Shown here piece after piece: positions 1-8,483 of a DNA stretch of 20,029 bases. Position 1 is the stretch's first letter. Each line of letters begins with the position of its first letter. The DNA comes from Desulfobacteraceae bacterium. Its GTDB lineage: Bacteria > Desulfobacterota > Desulfobacteria > Desulfobacterales > UBA5616. Where the stretch lies: the NCBI GenBank assembly GCA_030620375.1, contig JAUXEW010000021.1:1-20029 (forward strand). Direction: 5' to 3'. The notes beneath the pieces were generated by a model, which was given only the letters and a program-made list of their open reading frames with translations, did no database searches and had not been told where the DNA came from. Made by a program: the position numbers and the translations under genes.

Positions 1-6
1 CCGGCG

Positions 7-23
7 GCCTAAATTATTTAGGC
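7..23. repeat. Small inverted repeat at left edge
   Basis: gcctaaa and tttaggc form a 7-bp stem around tta. No U-tract follows, so it is not a clear intrinsic terminator. It may be the end of an upstream unit or a further operator half-site. Confidence 0.3.
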
Positions 24-24
24 T

Positions 25-71
25 AAAATGAATTCATTTTCATTGATAATGATTTTTAAATGATATATTAA
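25..71 (+). promoter_or_regulatory. Palindromic promoter/operator region, Fur-like
   Basis: A perfect 16-bp palindrome (aaaatgaattcatttt, 25-40) is followed directly by a second inverted repeat, tcatt-gat-aatga (40-52). The stretch gataatgattttt resembles one half of a Fur box. A possible -35 (TTGATA, 43-48) and -10 (TATATT, 64-69) overlap it, although their 15-bp spacing is short. The arrangement suggests a repressor site on the promoter of the gene at 133. The Fur assignment rests on resemblance only. Confidence 0.35.
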
Positions 72-132
72 AAATGTTTTAAATTTTACATATTCATGAT
101 GCGTAATATCCTTAAAAAGGAGTTAAAATCAA

Positions 133-1851
133 TTGAAGGTATTAAAAGCACATCCATTTTTTATCATTGTCTTTGTGTTGTTTGTCTCGTTAATATTTAA
201 AGGCGTGGTAATGGCTGACGGCGCTTCAAAAATTTTGATCCTTCCCTTTAATATTTATTCTGAAAAAGATATTTCCTTTTTGAAAAATGGTATTTGGGAT
301 ATGCTCTCAACCCGCCTGGCCAATGAAGACAAGATAGTGATATTAAGCAGGAAAACATCTGAAATGGCACTTGAAAATCTTACCGAACCCATCAACACGG
401 ATATGGCTGTTTCGGCAGGGCAAAAGGTTTTTGCAGATTATGTCTTATTCGGAAGTCTTACCGTGTTTGGAGATGCGATTAGCACGGATGCCCGGTTTAT
501 TCATATTCCCACCCAATCGGCGGCGGTGGCGTTTAATCAGTCCGGCCGACAGCATGGAGATGTTATTTTACATATCAGTGATTTTGCCGCTAAGATTAAT
601 TCGGACGTGTTTGACACCAAGGTGCTGCCCCAACCCGTGGCCCAAAAAACCGAAAGTGTGGAAATCAGCCGGATGAACCCTGAAAAGTTGTGGGAAATGG
701 AAAAAAATAAAGGTTCGATAAAAATCGAAACCGCAACCCCATCTAAACTTCCTGCTAAAAAGTCTGCCACAAAGGAAATGGCGGTTGCTACCCCACCGCC
801 GCCGCTCCCAAAACCGGTAAGCGCCGAATCGCCTGGTTTCTGGAAAAGCAGTTCGTTTAAGTTAAAAATAAAAGGCGTGGCTGTGGGTGATGTGGATGGT
901 GATCAAAACCCTGAAGTGGTATTCATCAGCCAGAAAGATGTTCATATCTATCGACTTGCCGGCAGGCGGCTTGAAAAAATTGATGTAATTAAAGGGAAGC
1001 GGTATAGTAATTTAATCAGTGTCGATCTGGCGGACATTAATGGAAACGGTCGAGCGGAGATATTTGTTTCAAATTATTTTACCAACAACGCCCAACTCAG
1101 TTCCTTTGTGCTGGAATGGGGGACAAACGGATTTGAAACGGTTTCGGAGCGTGAGGAATGGTACTTTCGCGTAATTTCCGAACCGGGATCCGGACCTGTC
1201 CTTTTGGGTCAAAAACAAAGCCGAAAAGACGAATTTTTTTCAGGACCGGTTCATGAACTTTCATGGATCAATGGCAAATATGTTTCCACCGGTACGCTTA
1301 TGCTGCCTCAAAAAATCAATCTGTACGAATTTAGCTATGGGGATGCATTAAATGATAACCGAAGATTGATCATGACCTATGCAAAAGATGATCGGATTCG
1401 GATCTTGGATGATAAGGGCGATGAGGAGTGGATCAGCATCGATCGTTATGGTGGCGGTGGGGTTTGTCTGGAGTTTCCTTTTGATAGAAATGCGGGTGCA
1501 CAGGAAAATGATCGCTACTATATTCCGCAGCGCATCCTTGTCGACGACCTGGATAATGACGGAAAAAATGAAATTGTAGTGGTCAAGAATGTAGATGCCG
1601 CCGGCCAATTTTTTAAACGGTTTAGACGCTATAAAACCGGCCATATCGAAACCTTACAATGGAAAGATATCGGCCTTGACGTAACATTTAAGACCACAGA
1701 CATCAGCGGATATATCAGCGATTATGCCGTGGCCGATATTGATAATGACGGTTATAAGGAATTAATATATGCGGTGGTGGCAAAAAGCGGAATGCTTTTT
1801 CCTGATGATAAAAGTTTTCTCGTCGCCCAGGACATCCCTTTGGGTGACTAA
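133..1851 (+). CDS. Exported FG-GAP/VCBS repeat protein with FlgO/TolB-like N-terminal domain
   Basis: This 572-residue protein has a signal peptide (hydrophobic residues 9-26, likely cleavage after VMA at 28), so it should be periplasmic or surface-exposed. Residues 33-155 resemble the alpha/beta domain of FlgO/TolB-N/CsgG-like envelope proteins (ILILPF start, then GSLTVFGDAIS). A Pro-rich linker (220-232) leads to a beta-propeller-like region with four Asp-rich loops of the FG-GAP/VCBS type: DVDGDQNPE (253-261), DINGNGRAE (301-309), DLDNDGKNE (472-480) and DIDNDGYKE (535-543). In this family such loops bind calcium. Four visible loops are few for a complete seven-bladed propeller, so some blades may have lost the motif. 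The start is TTG, chosen because AAGGAG lies 10 bases upstream and the signal peptide follows at once. The gene converges on mutL with only 12 bases between stops. Its ligand and role are unknown. Confidence 0.85.
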   Translation: MKVLKAHPFFIIVFVLFVSLIFKGVVMADGASKILILPFNIYSEKDISFLKNGIWDMLSTRLANEDKIVILSRKTSEMALENLTEPINTDMAVSAGQKVFADYVLFGSLTVFGDAISTDARFIHIPTQSAAVAFNQSGRQHGDVILHISDFAAKINSDVFDTKVLPQPVAQKTESVEISRMNPEKLWEMEKNKGSIKIETATPSKLPAKKSATKEMAVATPPPPLPKPVSAESPGFWKSSSFKLKIKGVAVGDVDGDQNPEVVFISQKDVHIYRLAGRRLEKIDVIKGKRYSNLISVDLADINGNGRAEIFVSNYFTNNAQLSSFVLEWGTNGFETVSEREEWYFRVISEPGSGPVLLGQKQSRKDEFFSGPVHELSWINGKYVSTGTLMLPQKINLYEFSYGDALNDNRRLIMTYAKDDRIRILDDKGDEEWISIDRYGGGGVCLEFPFDRNAGAQENDRYYIPQRILVDDLDNDGKNEIVVVKNVDAAGQFFKRFRRYKTGHIETLQWKDIGLDVTFKTTDISGYISDYAVADIDNDGYKELIYAVVAKSGMLFPDDKSFLVAQDIPLGD

Positions 1852-1863
1852 TTCAAAATCGTA

Positions 1864-3621
1864 TCAATCTGTTCGTTTAAAAGATTTTTCCAGTGATTTC
1901 AATGTCAATGGAATCCATGTGGGGCGGCCATGCGGGCAATTGGAGGGGTTGTCGCATTGATCGAGCTGGAAAAGCAATTCGGTGATCTGTTTTTCGGAAA
2001 GGGATTGGTTCGCCCGGATGGCACTATGGCAGGCCATTATCTTCTGACATTCGTCAACGGCTTTTTCCAGTCCCGGGGTAAAACCGATTTCTATCATTTT
2101 TTCTATCATTTCGATGATGATCGGTTTTATGTCATAATTCGCCAGTAGTGCCGGTACGGCTTTTAGGGCAAAGGTGTTTCCCCCAAAAGGCTCTATTTCC
2201 AGCCCGGACCGTTTAAGTTGCGGAATTAAATCCGTAAGAACTTTTGCCTCTCGGTAACCAAGATCGATGGTTTCCGGGATCAACAGCTTCTGGCGGGGGC
2301 TGTTTTGGGTTGAAGATCGGGCTTTGATTTGTTCATAGATAATTCGCTCATGGGCGGCATGTTGGTCGATCATGACAAGACCGTCGTCTGACTCGCAAAG
2401 AATATAGGTATTATGAAACTGGCCGACGACTCTCAGGTCCCCAAAAAAGCGTTTTTTCCAAAGGGTTTTTTGGTCTGCGATCCGATCCTTTGAGATCGCT
2501 TGGCGTGATGCTGCCGGCTCTGCTGCCCAAAGAACGGAAACCGGTTCGGAAGATATTGGTGTTGTGCTTCCGATCCGGACTTCTTTTGCCTTAGGACGGG
2601 GCTCAGGCAAGTCCGGCCGTGACATCCGACCAGGCTCTTTTTTTAAGGCATCAGATACGGCCCGGGCAACAGTATCATGAACCCGCTTTTGATCGACAAA
2701 GCGAACTTCGTGCTTGGTGGGGTGAACATTGACGTCCACAAGCTCTGCAGGGAGATCGATAAAAATCACCGCCACCGGGAACTGCCCCTTCATCAACCGA
2801 CCGGAAAATCCTTCGAACAGCGCATGTTGAATGACTTTATCCCTTACAAACCGCTTGTTGACGAAAACATAGATTCCCCGAGAAGTTTTTCGGCTATGTC
2901 GGTCGGATGCCGTCCATCCGGAAACTTCTATACTGTCCGAATGCGATTGGACGGGGTAGAGGTCTGTCTTTATATCCTTTCCCAGCACATCAATCACTCG
3001 ATTAAAGGGATCCGATGACGACGTCCAGTTAAAAACGGTTTTTCCATTATGCAATAGCTTGAGCCGGACGTCGGGGTTTCCCAGAGCCATACTTGAAATG
3101 ATATCGGCAATATGCCCCATTTCTGTGCCGATGGTTTTTAGAAATTTTCGTCTGGCCGGCGTATTGAAAAAAAGACGCTTTACGGTGATCATGGTGCCCA
3201 CCGGCGCACCTACCTCTGAAACCTTGGTAATTTTCCCCCCCGCGACCCAAATTTCGGTTCCTGATGAAGTATCCTGGTTCCGGGTGACCAAGGAAAGATG
3301 GGACACCGACGCAATACTCGGCAATGCCTCACCTCTAAATCCGAGGGAGCTTATGGAGAAAAGGTCCTGATCCGTATATATTTTACTGGTGGCATAGCGT
3401 TCCAGAGATAGAAGGGCATCATCATGGCTCATGCCGATGCCGTTATCGGCAACCCGGATTAAAGAACGTCCTCCGTTTTCTACCTCGAGATTGATTCTGC
3501 CGGCCTTGGCATCTAATGCGTTTTCAACCAGTTCTTTAACAACAGAGGCGGGCCGCTCGACAACCTCGCCGGCGGCTATCTTGTTTGAAAGGGTTTCGGG
3601 TAGAATTTTAATGATTGACAT
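1864..3621 (-). CDS. mutL: DNA mismatch repair protein MutL, endonuclease type
   Basis: MutL is the GHKL-ATPase matchmaker of mismatch repair and couples MutS to strand incision. The N-terminal ATPase motifs are all present: KELVENALDA (29-38), DNGIGM (59-64), GFRGEAL (94-100) and a NTPARRKFL segment (153-161). The C-terminal domain holds the endonuclease signature DQHA-x2-E-x4-E (419-430), ACHSAIRA (530-537) and CPHGRP (562-567). It should therefore nick DNA itself, as expected in bacteria without MutH. At 585 residues it is near the usual length, with a short linker (about 325-395). It is the last gene of the minus-strand operon, starting 21 bases after the small gene at 3643-3816. No terminator fits in the 12 bases before the convergent neighbour's stop. 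Confidence 0.97.
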   Translation of the reverse strand: MSIIKILPETLSNKIAAGEVVERPASVVKELVENALDAKAGRINLEVENGGRSLIRVADNGIGMSHDDALLSLERYATSKIYTDQDLFSISSLGFRGEALPSIASVSHLSLVTRNQDTSSGTEIWVAGGKITKVSEVGAPVGTMITVKRLFFNTPARRKFLKTIGTEMGHIADIISSMALGNPDVRLKLLHNGKTVFNWTSSSDPFNRVIDVLGKDIKTDLYPVQSHSDSIEVSGWTASDRHSRKTSRGIYVFVNKRFVRDKVIQHALFEGFSGRLMKGQFPVAVIFIDLPAELVDVNVHPTKHEVRFVDQKRVHDTVARAVSDALKKEPGRMSRPDLPEPRPKAKEVRIGSTTPISSEPVSVLWAAEPAASRQAISKDRIADQKTLWKKRFFGDLRVVGQFHNTYILCESDDGLVMIDQHAAHERIIYEQIKARSSTQNSPRQKLLIPETIDLGYREAKVLTDLIPQLKRSGLEIEPFGGNTFALKAVPALLANYDIKPIIIEMIEKMIEIGFTPGLEKAVDECQKIMACHSAIRANQSLSEKQITELLFQLDQCDNPSNCPHGRPTWIPLTLKSLEKSFKRTD

Positions 3622-3642
3622 GTAATATGGGTCCTAACCGTT

Positions 3643-3816
3643 TTATTTTTTATAAAATCGATATAAAAATGCTTCATCCTTTGGAGAAAGATCGAAGGTT
3701 AAACTCGCTTTATCGACCCATTTATGGACCTTGATATCAGGCTCTTTTTCCCGTTGTTCGGAGATCCATTTAATGGCTTTTCTCAATGCGTCGCCTTCAG
3801 GAATAATGGTTGTCAC
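3643..3816 (-). CDS. Small conserved-looking hypothetical protein, 57 aa
   Basis: A GTG start at 3816 gives a 57-residue soluble, charged protein running from VTTIIPEGDALRKAI to the C-terminal FLYRFYKK. An AGGAAAGAG stretch lies about 12 bases upstream of the GTG. The open frame extends further upstream to 3891, but that part overlaps the end of gatA and reads as low-complexity basic sequence, so the shorter start is preferred. The gene fits between gatA (31 bases) and mutL (21 bases) on the same strand, as expected of a real operon member. No domain was recognised. Sequence features are an amphipathic helix (LRKAIKWISEQREKE) followed by a short strand-like region. Function unknown. Confidence 0.6.
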   Translation of the reverse strand: MTTIIPEGDALRKAIKWISEQREKEPDIKVHKWVDKASLTFDLSPKDEAFLYRFYKK

Positions 3817-3847
3817 GGTAAAATTCTCTTTCCTAAAACCGGAGCGA

Positions 3848-5308
3848 TTACAACGCCGGTTTTTGTTTATGGAAATCGGTTGTCTGTTCAAAATTGTACG
3901 CCACTTTTAGCAACATCTTTTCATTAAAGTGCTTACCCAGTATCTGAAGACCTATGGGAAGACCGTCTTTAGAAAAACCGCACGGAACCGACATACCGGG
4001 AATACCGGCGAGATTGGCTGACAGGGTATAGATATCGGACAGGTACATGGTAAGCGGGTCATCGATGTTTTCTCCGATTTTAAACGCCGGCGTGGGTGCC
4101 ACCGGGGAGAGAATGACGTCACAAGCCTCGAACGCCTGATTAAAGTCTTCCATAATTAAGGTGCGAACCTGAGATGCCTTGTTGTAATACGCATCATAAT
4201 AGCCGGCCGAAAGGGAATAGGTCCCTAAAATAATTCGTCGCTGGACTTCCGGACCAAACCCTTTGGAACGTGTTCTTCGATACATATCGATCATGGAAGG
4301 TTGGGTTTTATCCCTGGCCCCGTACTTTACGCCGTCGTACCTGGCAAGATTGGAGCTGGCTTCACAAGGCGCTATAATATAATAGGCGGCAACCGCATAG
4401 GCCGTGTGGGGAAGGGAGACTTCAATGCATTTAGCACCCAGTCCTTCAATGGTTTTTATAGCATGGGTCACCGATTCGTAGACAGAAGGATCGAGACCAT
4501 TAACTTCAAAGTATTCCTTGGGTATACCGATGGTACATCCGTTGAGACCGGGTTTGAGAAAATGGGTATAATCCGGGACGTCTTTGGGAACTGAAGTGGA
4601 ATCCTTATGATCATAACCGGAAATGATATTTAAAACCATCGCACAATCGGTCACATCCTTGGTTATCGGGCCAATTTGATCCAGAGAAGAGGCAAAGGCC
4701 ACCAGTCCGAAGCGGGAAACCCTTCCGTAAGTCGGTTTCATTCCGACAACACCACAGTGTGAGGCCGGTTGGCGAATTGATCCCCCGGTATCGGAGCCTA
4801 ATGCGCCTAAACACATGTCCGCGGAAACCGCGGCGGCCGATCCGCCGCTGGATCCGCCGGGAACACGGTCAAGGGCCCACGGATTTCGCGTCAGTTTTAA
4901 ACTGGAATTTTCCGTTGACGACCCCATGCCAAACTCGTCCATATTCACTTTTCCGACCACTATGGCACCGGCTCGCTTTAACTTGTTAATTACTGAAGCG
5001 TTATAAGGGGGAATAAAATTTTTAAGAATTTTAGAACCACAGGTCGTATGAATCCCTTTGGTACAAATCAGATCTTTTATGGCAACGGGGATTCCGGTCA
5101 ACAGGGATATCTTGCCTTTAGCGATCATCTGATCCGCATGATCCGCTTGCTTCATAGCCAATGCTTGGGTGAGCGTGATATATGCCCCCACTTGGTGATC
5201 GATTTTGTCAATTCGATCGAAAACGGCCCGGGTTAATTCCACTGAAGATATCTCTTTATTTTTAATCATCTGGTGGGCCTTTTGTATGGTCAGTTCATAC
5301 AGATTCAT
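3848..5308 (-). CDS. gatA: Asp-tRNA(Asn)/Glu-tRNA(Gln) amidotransferase subunit A
   Basis: GatA is the glutaminase/amidase subunit of GatCAB. It releases ammonia from glutamine and passes it to GatB, which converts misacylated Glu-tRNA(Gln) or Asp-tRNA(Asn) to the cognate aminoacyl-tRNA. The amidase-signature catalytic triad is visible as Lys78 (VAIKDL), cis-Ser153 within GGSSGGSAA, and nucleophile Ser177 within GSDTGGSIR. The 486-residue length is normal. The ATG at 5308 gives the standard N-terminus ([15 protein letters not shown]). It lies 20 bases downstream of gatC on the same strand. gatB is not in the window and must be elsewhere. Confidence 0.97.
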   Translation of the reverse strand: MNLYELTIQKAHQMIKNKEISSVELTRAVFDRIDKIDHQVGAYITLTQALAMKQADHADQMIAKGKISLLTGIPVAIKDLICTKGIHTTCGSKILKNFIPPYNASVINKLKRAGAIVVGKVNMDEFGMGSSTENSSLKLTRNPWALDRVPGGSSGGSAAAVSADMCLGALGSDTGGSIRQPASHCGVVGMKPTYGRVSRFGLVAFASSLDQIGPITKDVTDCAMVLNIISGYDHKDSTSVPKDVPDYTHFLKPGLNGCTIGIPKEYFEVNGLDPSVYESVTHAIKTIEGLGAKCIEVSLPHTAYAVAAYYIIAPCEASSNLARYDGVKYGARDKTQPSMIDMYRRTRSKGFGPEVQRRIILGTYSLSAGYYDAYYNKASQVRTLIMEDFNQAFEACDVILSPVAPTPAFKIGENIDDPLTMYLSDIYTLSANLAGIPGMSVPCGFSKDGLPIGLQILGKHFNEKMLLKVAYNFEQTTDFHKQKPAL

Positions 5309-5328
5309 CGGTTTTATATTACTCCTTG

Positions 5329-5622
5329 CTATCCAATCACTTTAGGCACTAAAAAATATCCTTCTTCTTTTTCAGGGGCGCCGGCCATCGCTTCCTCTCG
5401 GTTAAGATGCTTTTTTTCTTCATCGTCACGAAAAGCATTGGTCAAAAAAATCGCATGGGAGGTGGGCTTGACACCTTCGGTGTCGACCCGATTCAATGTG
5501 TCGAAGTATTTTAAAATGATTCCGATTTGTTCCGCAAATTTGTCAATTGAGGCGTCTTCCATTTGAAGATGCGCCAGGTTTGCCACATGAATTATTTCTT
5601 CTTTAGTTATTTTCGTTTCCAT
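5329..5622 (-). CDS. gatC: Asp-tRNA(Asn)/Glu-tRNA(Gln) amidotransferase subunit C
   Basis: GatC is the small subunit that wraps around and stabilises the GatA-GatB interface. The 97-residue protein has the family's characteristic opening ([14 protein letters not shown]), the middle segment ending in [15 protein letters not shown], and the C-terminal Arg/Asp-rich stretch ending FLVPKVIG. It is directly upstream of gatA and probably co-transcribed with it. A 56-base gap separates it from the SPOR protein upstream, with no obvious terminator. Confidence 0.95.
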   Translation of the reverse strand: METKITKEEIIHVANLAHLQMEDASIDKFAEQIGIILKYFDTLNRVDTEGVKPTSHAIFLTNAFRDDEEKKHLNREEAMAGAPEKEEGYFLVPKVIG

Positions 5623-5678
5623 TTAGTATCCCGTAAAAGTTCGTATTGATAGTGACTTTATGAGCCGTTCTGATTAAA

Positions 5679-6380
5679 CTAAAGCGAAATCAGAATGGCA
5701 TTGTATTTGTCTTTTTTCAGAAGCGTTATTTTCTTTTCAGCCTCAGTCTTATCCTTGTAAGGTCCGATTCGTACCCGGAACCATACCCCTTTCCCCGAAA
5801 CGTTGGCCGTAACCCTATAAGCCGGATAGCCTTTTTGCTTAAGTGTGGTTATCATATGGTCCGCTGCGGCCGGGTCTTTTAACGATGATACCTGAATGGT
5901 CCACTGCTTCTCGGTTTCACCGGGCCTGATCTTTTTTACCGCGCGCTTTTGTTTTGTCGCTTTAGACAGACTTCTTTTTTTTAAAATGGGCTGTTTGGTT
6001 ACGGTTGGGACAGCCAACTTTAAAGATTCCTGTGGAGAGATGTTTAAAGATTTATTGCCGCCGGCGTTATCACCGGTCTGTTTTAATACTTCGTAAAACT
6101 CGAGACCGCTTTTGTTGTGTGCCGCATCCGAATAGGCTTTTAGCCGATCCTTCTCCTTTTGAACCATGATTTCCTTTAAGGCCACCAATTCTTTTTGAAG
6201 TTTTTGAATGTCGAACTGAACCGGCAGTGTTCCCCTTCCCACCAGGATGCCGAGCACAAACATCCAAACAGAAGAAAAGCAGATCAAACCAATCCAAAAC
6301 CCGGATCCTTTCCGGTTTTTTGCACCGGCTGGCTTCTTCTTTTTTGGTTTTATGGGGTCTTTTTGATAATCCTTTTTCAT
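5679..6380 (-). CDS. SPOR-domain inner-membrane protein
   Basis: This 233-residue protein has a basic cytoplasmic tail (1-27), a single membrane segment (28-49), a coiled-coil-like stretch (55-85), a long basic Lys-rich linker (125-155), and a C-terminal SPOR domain (159-231, from WTIQVSSL to the end). SPOR domains bind glycan strands lacking stem peptides at the division septum, so the domain should sit in the periplasm facing peptidoglycan, as in FtsN- or DedD-like proteins. It follows argS by 9 bases, so the two are translationally close. Sharing an operon with argS and gatCA says little about its specific job. Confidence 0.85.
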   Translation of the reverse strand: MKKDYQKDPIKPKKKKPAGAKNRKGSGFWIGLICFSSVWMFVLGILVGRGTLPVQFDIQKLQKELVALKEIMVQKEKDRLKAYSDAAHNKSGLEFYEVLKQTGDNAGGNKSLNISPQESLKLAVPTVTKQPILKKRSLSKATKQKRAVKKIRPGETEKQWTIQVSSLKDPAAADHMITTLKQKGYPAYRVTANVSGKGVWFRVRIGPYKDKTEAEKKITLLKKDKYNAILISL

Positions 6381-6389
6381 GATATTGTA

Positions 6390-8054
6390 TTACATTTTTT
6401 CCGGTGATGATACACCTAAAAGGGAAAGCCCGTTGTGAATGACTTTTTTCACCGCCGTTACCAGATACAACCGTCCGTCGGTCAATATTGGTTCATCGGA
6501 CAAAACCCGATGCTTGTTGTAATAAGCATGAAAAGCAGATGCTAGATTTATCAAATAGAAAGTGATATGATGAGGTTCCATTAACTCGGCGCTGTTTTTT
6601 AGGACTTCAGGATATCGGGCCATCGTTTTTATCAACTGAATCTCTTCGGGTTCAATCAACCGGGAGACAGCCTCGTCATTCCACTCGATTCGAGAAATCC
6701 CTCTTTCCAGACCGTTACGGATGATGCTCGATATTCGGGCATGCACATACTGAACATAGTAAACCGGGTTGTCGTTGGTTTGTTTCTTGGCAAGTTCCAA
6801 ATCAAAATCGAGCGGGCTTTCATGATGGCGGGTTAAGAAGATAAACCGGGCTGCATCTCGTCCGACCTCATTGATCACATCTTTTAAAGTCACAAATTTT
6901 CCTGCCCGGGTGGACATGGCCACAGGTTCGCCGTCTCTTGACAGATTGACCAGTTGAACCAGAATCACGTCAAACTGATTTTTTTGGCGTCCATAAGCTT
7001 CCATCAACGCCTTCATCCGGGGAATATATCCGTGATGATCTGCTCCCCAAACATCGATGACCCGTTGGAAGTTTCGTTGAAACTTATCCTGATGATAAGC
7101 AATGTCTGACGCAAAATATGTGGTATCTCCATTGCTTCTGACAACAACACGGTCTTTCTCATCTCCATAGTCGGCGGTTTTAAACCACAGGGCGCCGTCT
7201 TTTTTATAGACCAATCGTTTGTTTTTCAACTCCTCAATGGCCGCGTTCACCCTGCCGGTATCGTATAACGTCTGTTCACTGAACCAGTTATCGTAAGTGA
7301 TGCCAAATAATTTTAGATCCTGGCTGATTTCTTCAAGAATTTGTTTTGCAGCGAATCGAGCACACTCGAAAATCGCATCATCTTCTTTGAAATGAAGCAG
7401 ATCGTTATGCCTTTTTTCTCGAATGTCTTTCGCGATATCAAGAATGTAACCTCCCTGATAGCAATTTTCGGGAAATTGGATTTCGGAGCCGAACATTTCA
7501 GTATATCGAAGAAAAACCGATTGCCCCAGCGTTTTGATCTGCCTTCCGGAATCATTGATATAGTATTCTCGTTGAACATCATATCCGCAAAAAGACAAAA
7601 TGTTTGCCAGGACATCCCCGACAGCGGCACCGCGACCATGGCCCACATGAAGGGGACCGGTTGGATTGGCGCTGACAAATTCCACTTGGATTTTTTCTCC
7701 GTTCCCAATGCTTGATGCACCGTAGTGCGTATTTTGCTCGTGGATTTGTTTTAATACGGGGTGCCAGGCCGAAGGGCGGACAAAAAAATTAATAAATCCC
7801 GGACCGGCGATCTCAATTTTTTCAAAATTATTTCGGCTATCATCCAAATACTTGATGATCGATTCGGCAATTTTTCGCGGCGCCATTTTCTGGACCGATG
7901 CCGAGACCATAGCGATATTGGTGGAAAAATCACCCTGGTTATCGAATTTCGGCTCTTCAATCTCTACTTCGGGAATGTCCGGGGAGTTTAGCTTTCCCTT
8001 TTCAACCGCAACGCGAACGGCCCGGTATATAAGATGTTGTATGTTCCGCTTCAT
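6390..8054 (-). CDS. argS: Arginyl-tRNA synthetase
   Basis: ArgRS charges tRNA(Arg) with arginine using ATP. It is a class Ia enzyme. The N-terminal additional domain covers about 1-110. The class I HIGH motif appears as HVGH (136-139) after SANPTGPL. The KMSKS-like motif appears as MSTRAG within the [17 protein letters not shown] segment, a common form in ArgRS. The C-terminal helical anticodon-binding (DALR) domain includes [13 protein letters not shown] and ends at the catalytic-family-typical LLGV. Length 554 is normal. It is the first gene of the minus-strand operon and has a good promoter candidate about 95 bases upstream. Confidence 0.97.
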   Translation of the reverse strand: MKRNIQHLIYRAVRVAVEKGKLNSPDIPEVEIEEPKFDNQGDFSTNIAMVSASVQKMAPRKIAESIIKYLDDSRNNFEKIEIAGPGFINFFVRPSAWHPVLKQIHEQNTHYGASSIGNGEKIQVEFVSANPTGPLHVGHGRGAAVGDVLANILSFCGYDVQREYYINDSGRQIKTLGQSVFLRYTEMFGSEIQFPENCYQGGYILDIAKDIREKRHNDLLHFKEDDAIFECARFAAKQILEEISQDLKLFGITYDNWFSEQTLYDTGRVNAAIEELKNKRLVYKKDGALWFKTADYGDEKDRVVVRSNGDTTYFASDIAYHQDKFQRNFQRVIDVWGADHHGYIPRMKALMEAYGRQKNQFDVILVQLVNLSRDGEPVAMSTRAGKFVTLKDVINEVGRDAARFIFLTRHHESPLDFDLELAKKQTNDNPVYYVQYVHARISSIIRNGLERGISRIEWNDEAVSRLIEPEEIQLIKTMARYPEVLKNSAELMEPHHITFYLINLASAFHAYYNKHRVLSDEPILTDGRLYLVTAVKKVIHNGLSLLGVSSPEKM

Positions 8055-8149
8055 GTTGTACCCGCTTTACGTTGGACGGTTTTTTAAAAAATTCGATTTC
8101 TGCATTGCACTTCAATTTCCTGACAACCAAAAGAAAATAAACATTTCAA

Positions 8150-8178
8150 TTCATAGTGAGTTTTTCTTTCCAAGTCAA
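8150..8178 (-). promoter_or_regulatory. Sigma70-type promoter candidate for argS operon
   Basis: Read on the minus strand, TTGACT (8178-8173) and TATGAA (8155-8150) are separated by exactly 17 bases. Transcription would begin near 8143 and give a leader of about 90 bases before argS. This is a sequence match only. Confidence 0.5.
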
Positions 8179-8269
8179 GACAGACGACTTTTTTCCGACC
8201 CATCAAGATACGTCGTCGCATAATCGGGAGTTCACATTCCCAATCGGCTAACCAACTCAATTCATTCCT

Positions 8270-8312
8270 GATAATATTATCATTGACAATATGCTTATTA
8301 TTCGTGTATGGA
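8270..8312 (+). promoter_or_regulatory. cbiM: Promoter with adjoining palindromic operator, cbiM operon
   Basis: A consensus -35 TTGACA (8283-8288) is followed 18 bases later by a weak -10, TATGGA (8307-8312). The 12-bp perfect palindrome gataatattatc (8270-8281) abuts the -35 and could be a metalloregulator site of the NikR or Fur type. Neither regulator's full consensus is matched, so the identity is open. Confidence 0.35.
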
Positions 8313-8324
8313 TGAATCATAATT

Positions 8325-8430
8325 TCAGGCTGGAGCCTGAGCCTTTTGATCATAACAGACACCAGATTAACCCATGCTGCCGCGAAGGTAAGAGTATCAC
8401 GAAGATACTTTGTTTTCGTGGTTTTTTTTT
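8325..8430 (+). ncRNA. Structured leader ending in an intrinsic terminator (possible metal/corrinoid riboswitch)
   Basis: The leader contains an inverted repeat (8325-8340) and a segment, gctgccgcgaaggtaagag (8376-8394), close to the conserved cobalamin-riboswitch core GCTGCCCCCGCAACGGTAAG but with two bases missing and others changed. It then has two competing helices. One is agtatc/gatact (8393-8398 with 8404-8409, loop acgaa). The other is cacgaa/ttcgtg (8398-8403 with 8415-8420), followed by nine T residues, which is an intrinsic terminator. The shared cacgaa sequence means these exclude each other or form an H-type pseudoknot. The other conserved riboswitch boxes were not found, so a full cobalamin riboswitch is not claimed. 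Confidence 0.4.
8398..8430 (+). terminator. Intrinsic terminator in cbiM leader
   Basis: A six-pair stem cacgaa/ttcgtg with an 11-base loop runs into gttttttttt. It lies 53 bases before the cbiM ATG and after the likely promoter, which is where an attenuator would be. It could alternatively end an unseen short transcript. Confidence 0.55.
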
Positions 8431-8483
8431 GGAAATGGGGGATAGCAGGTCATTTTTCCGGCTTGTCGGGAGGTTAGGATCGT

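Larger units (their letters stand above)
8055..8483. other. Divergent intergenic region, argS/cbiM
   Basis: This 429-base stretch separates two divergent operons. From left to right it holds the argS promoter candidate (minus), a perfect palindrome gataatattatc (8270-8281), a TTGACA box (8283-8288), an inverted repeat tcaggct-gg-agcctga (8325-8340), a short segment resembling the cobalamin-riboswitch core (8376-8394), and an intrinsic terminator (8398-8430), followed by the cbiM Shine-Dalgarno. An open frame on the minus strand (8084-8362) lacks recognisable features and is not called as a gene. Confidence 0.7.

Noticed and set aside
1348..1644. Antisense frame within the FG-GAP gene
   Set aside because: It arises opposite the Asp/Gly-rich codons of a clear coding region and has no support of its own.
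3817..3891. Longer form of the small gene before mutL
   Set aside because: The extra residues overlap the gatA end, and the GTG at 3816 has its own upstream purine-rich site.
8084..8362. 92-codon open frame on the minus strand in the argS/cbiM gap
   Set aside because: It lacks a recognisable domain, has an odd Arg/Cys-rich composition, and overlaps the promoter and leader elements of both flanking operons. No good ribosome site was seen.
8325..8430. Canonical cobalamin riboswitch upstream of cbiM
   Set aside because: Only one shortened core segment is seen. The GGTG-AAA box and the later GCCACTG-type box are missing, so only a switch-like leader is claimed.
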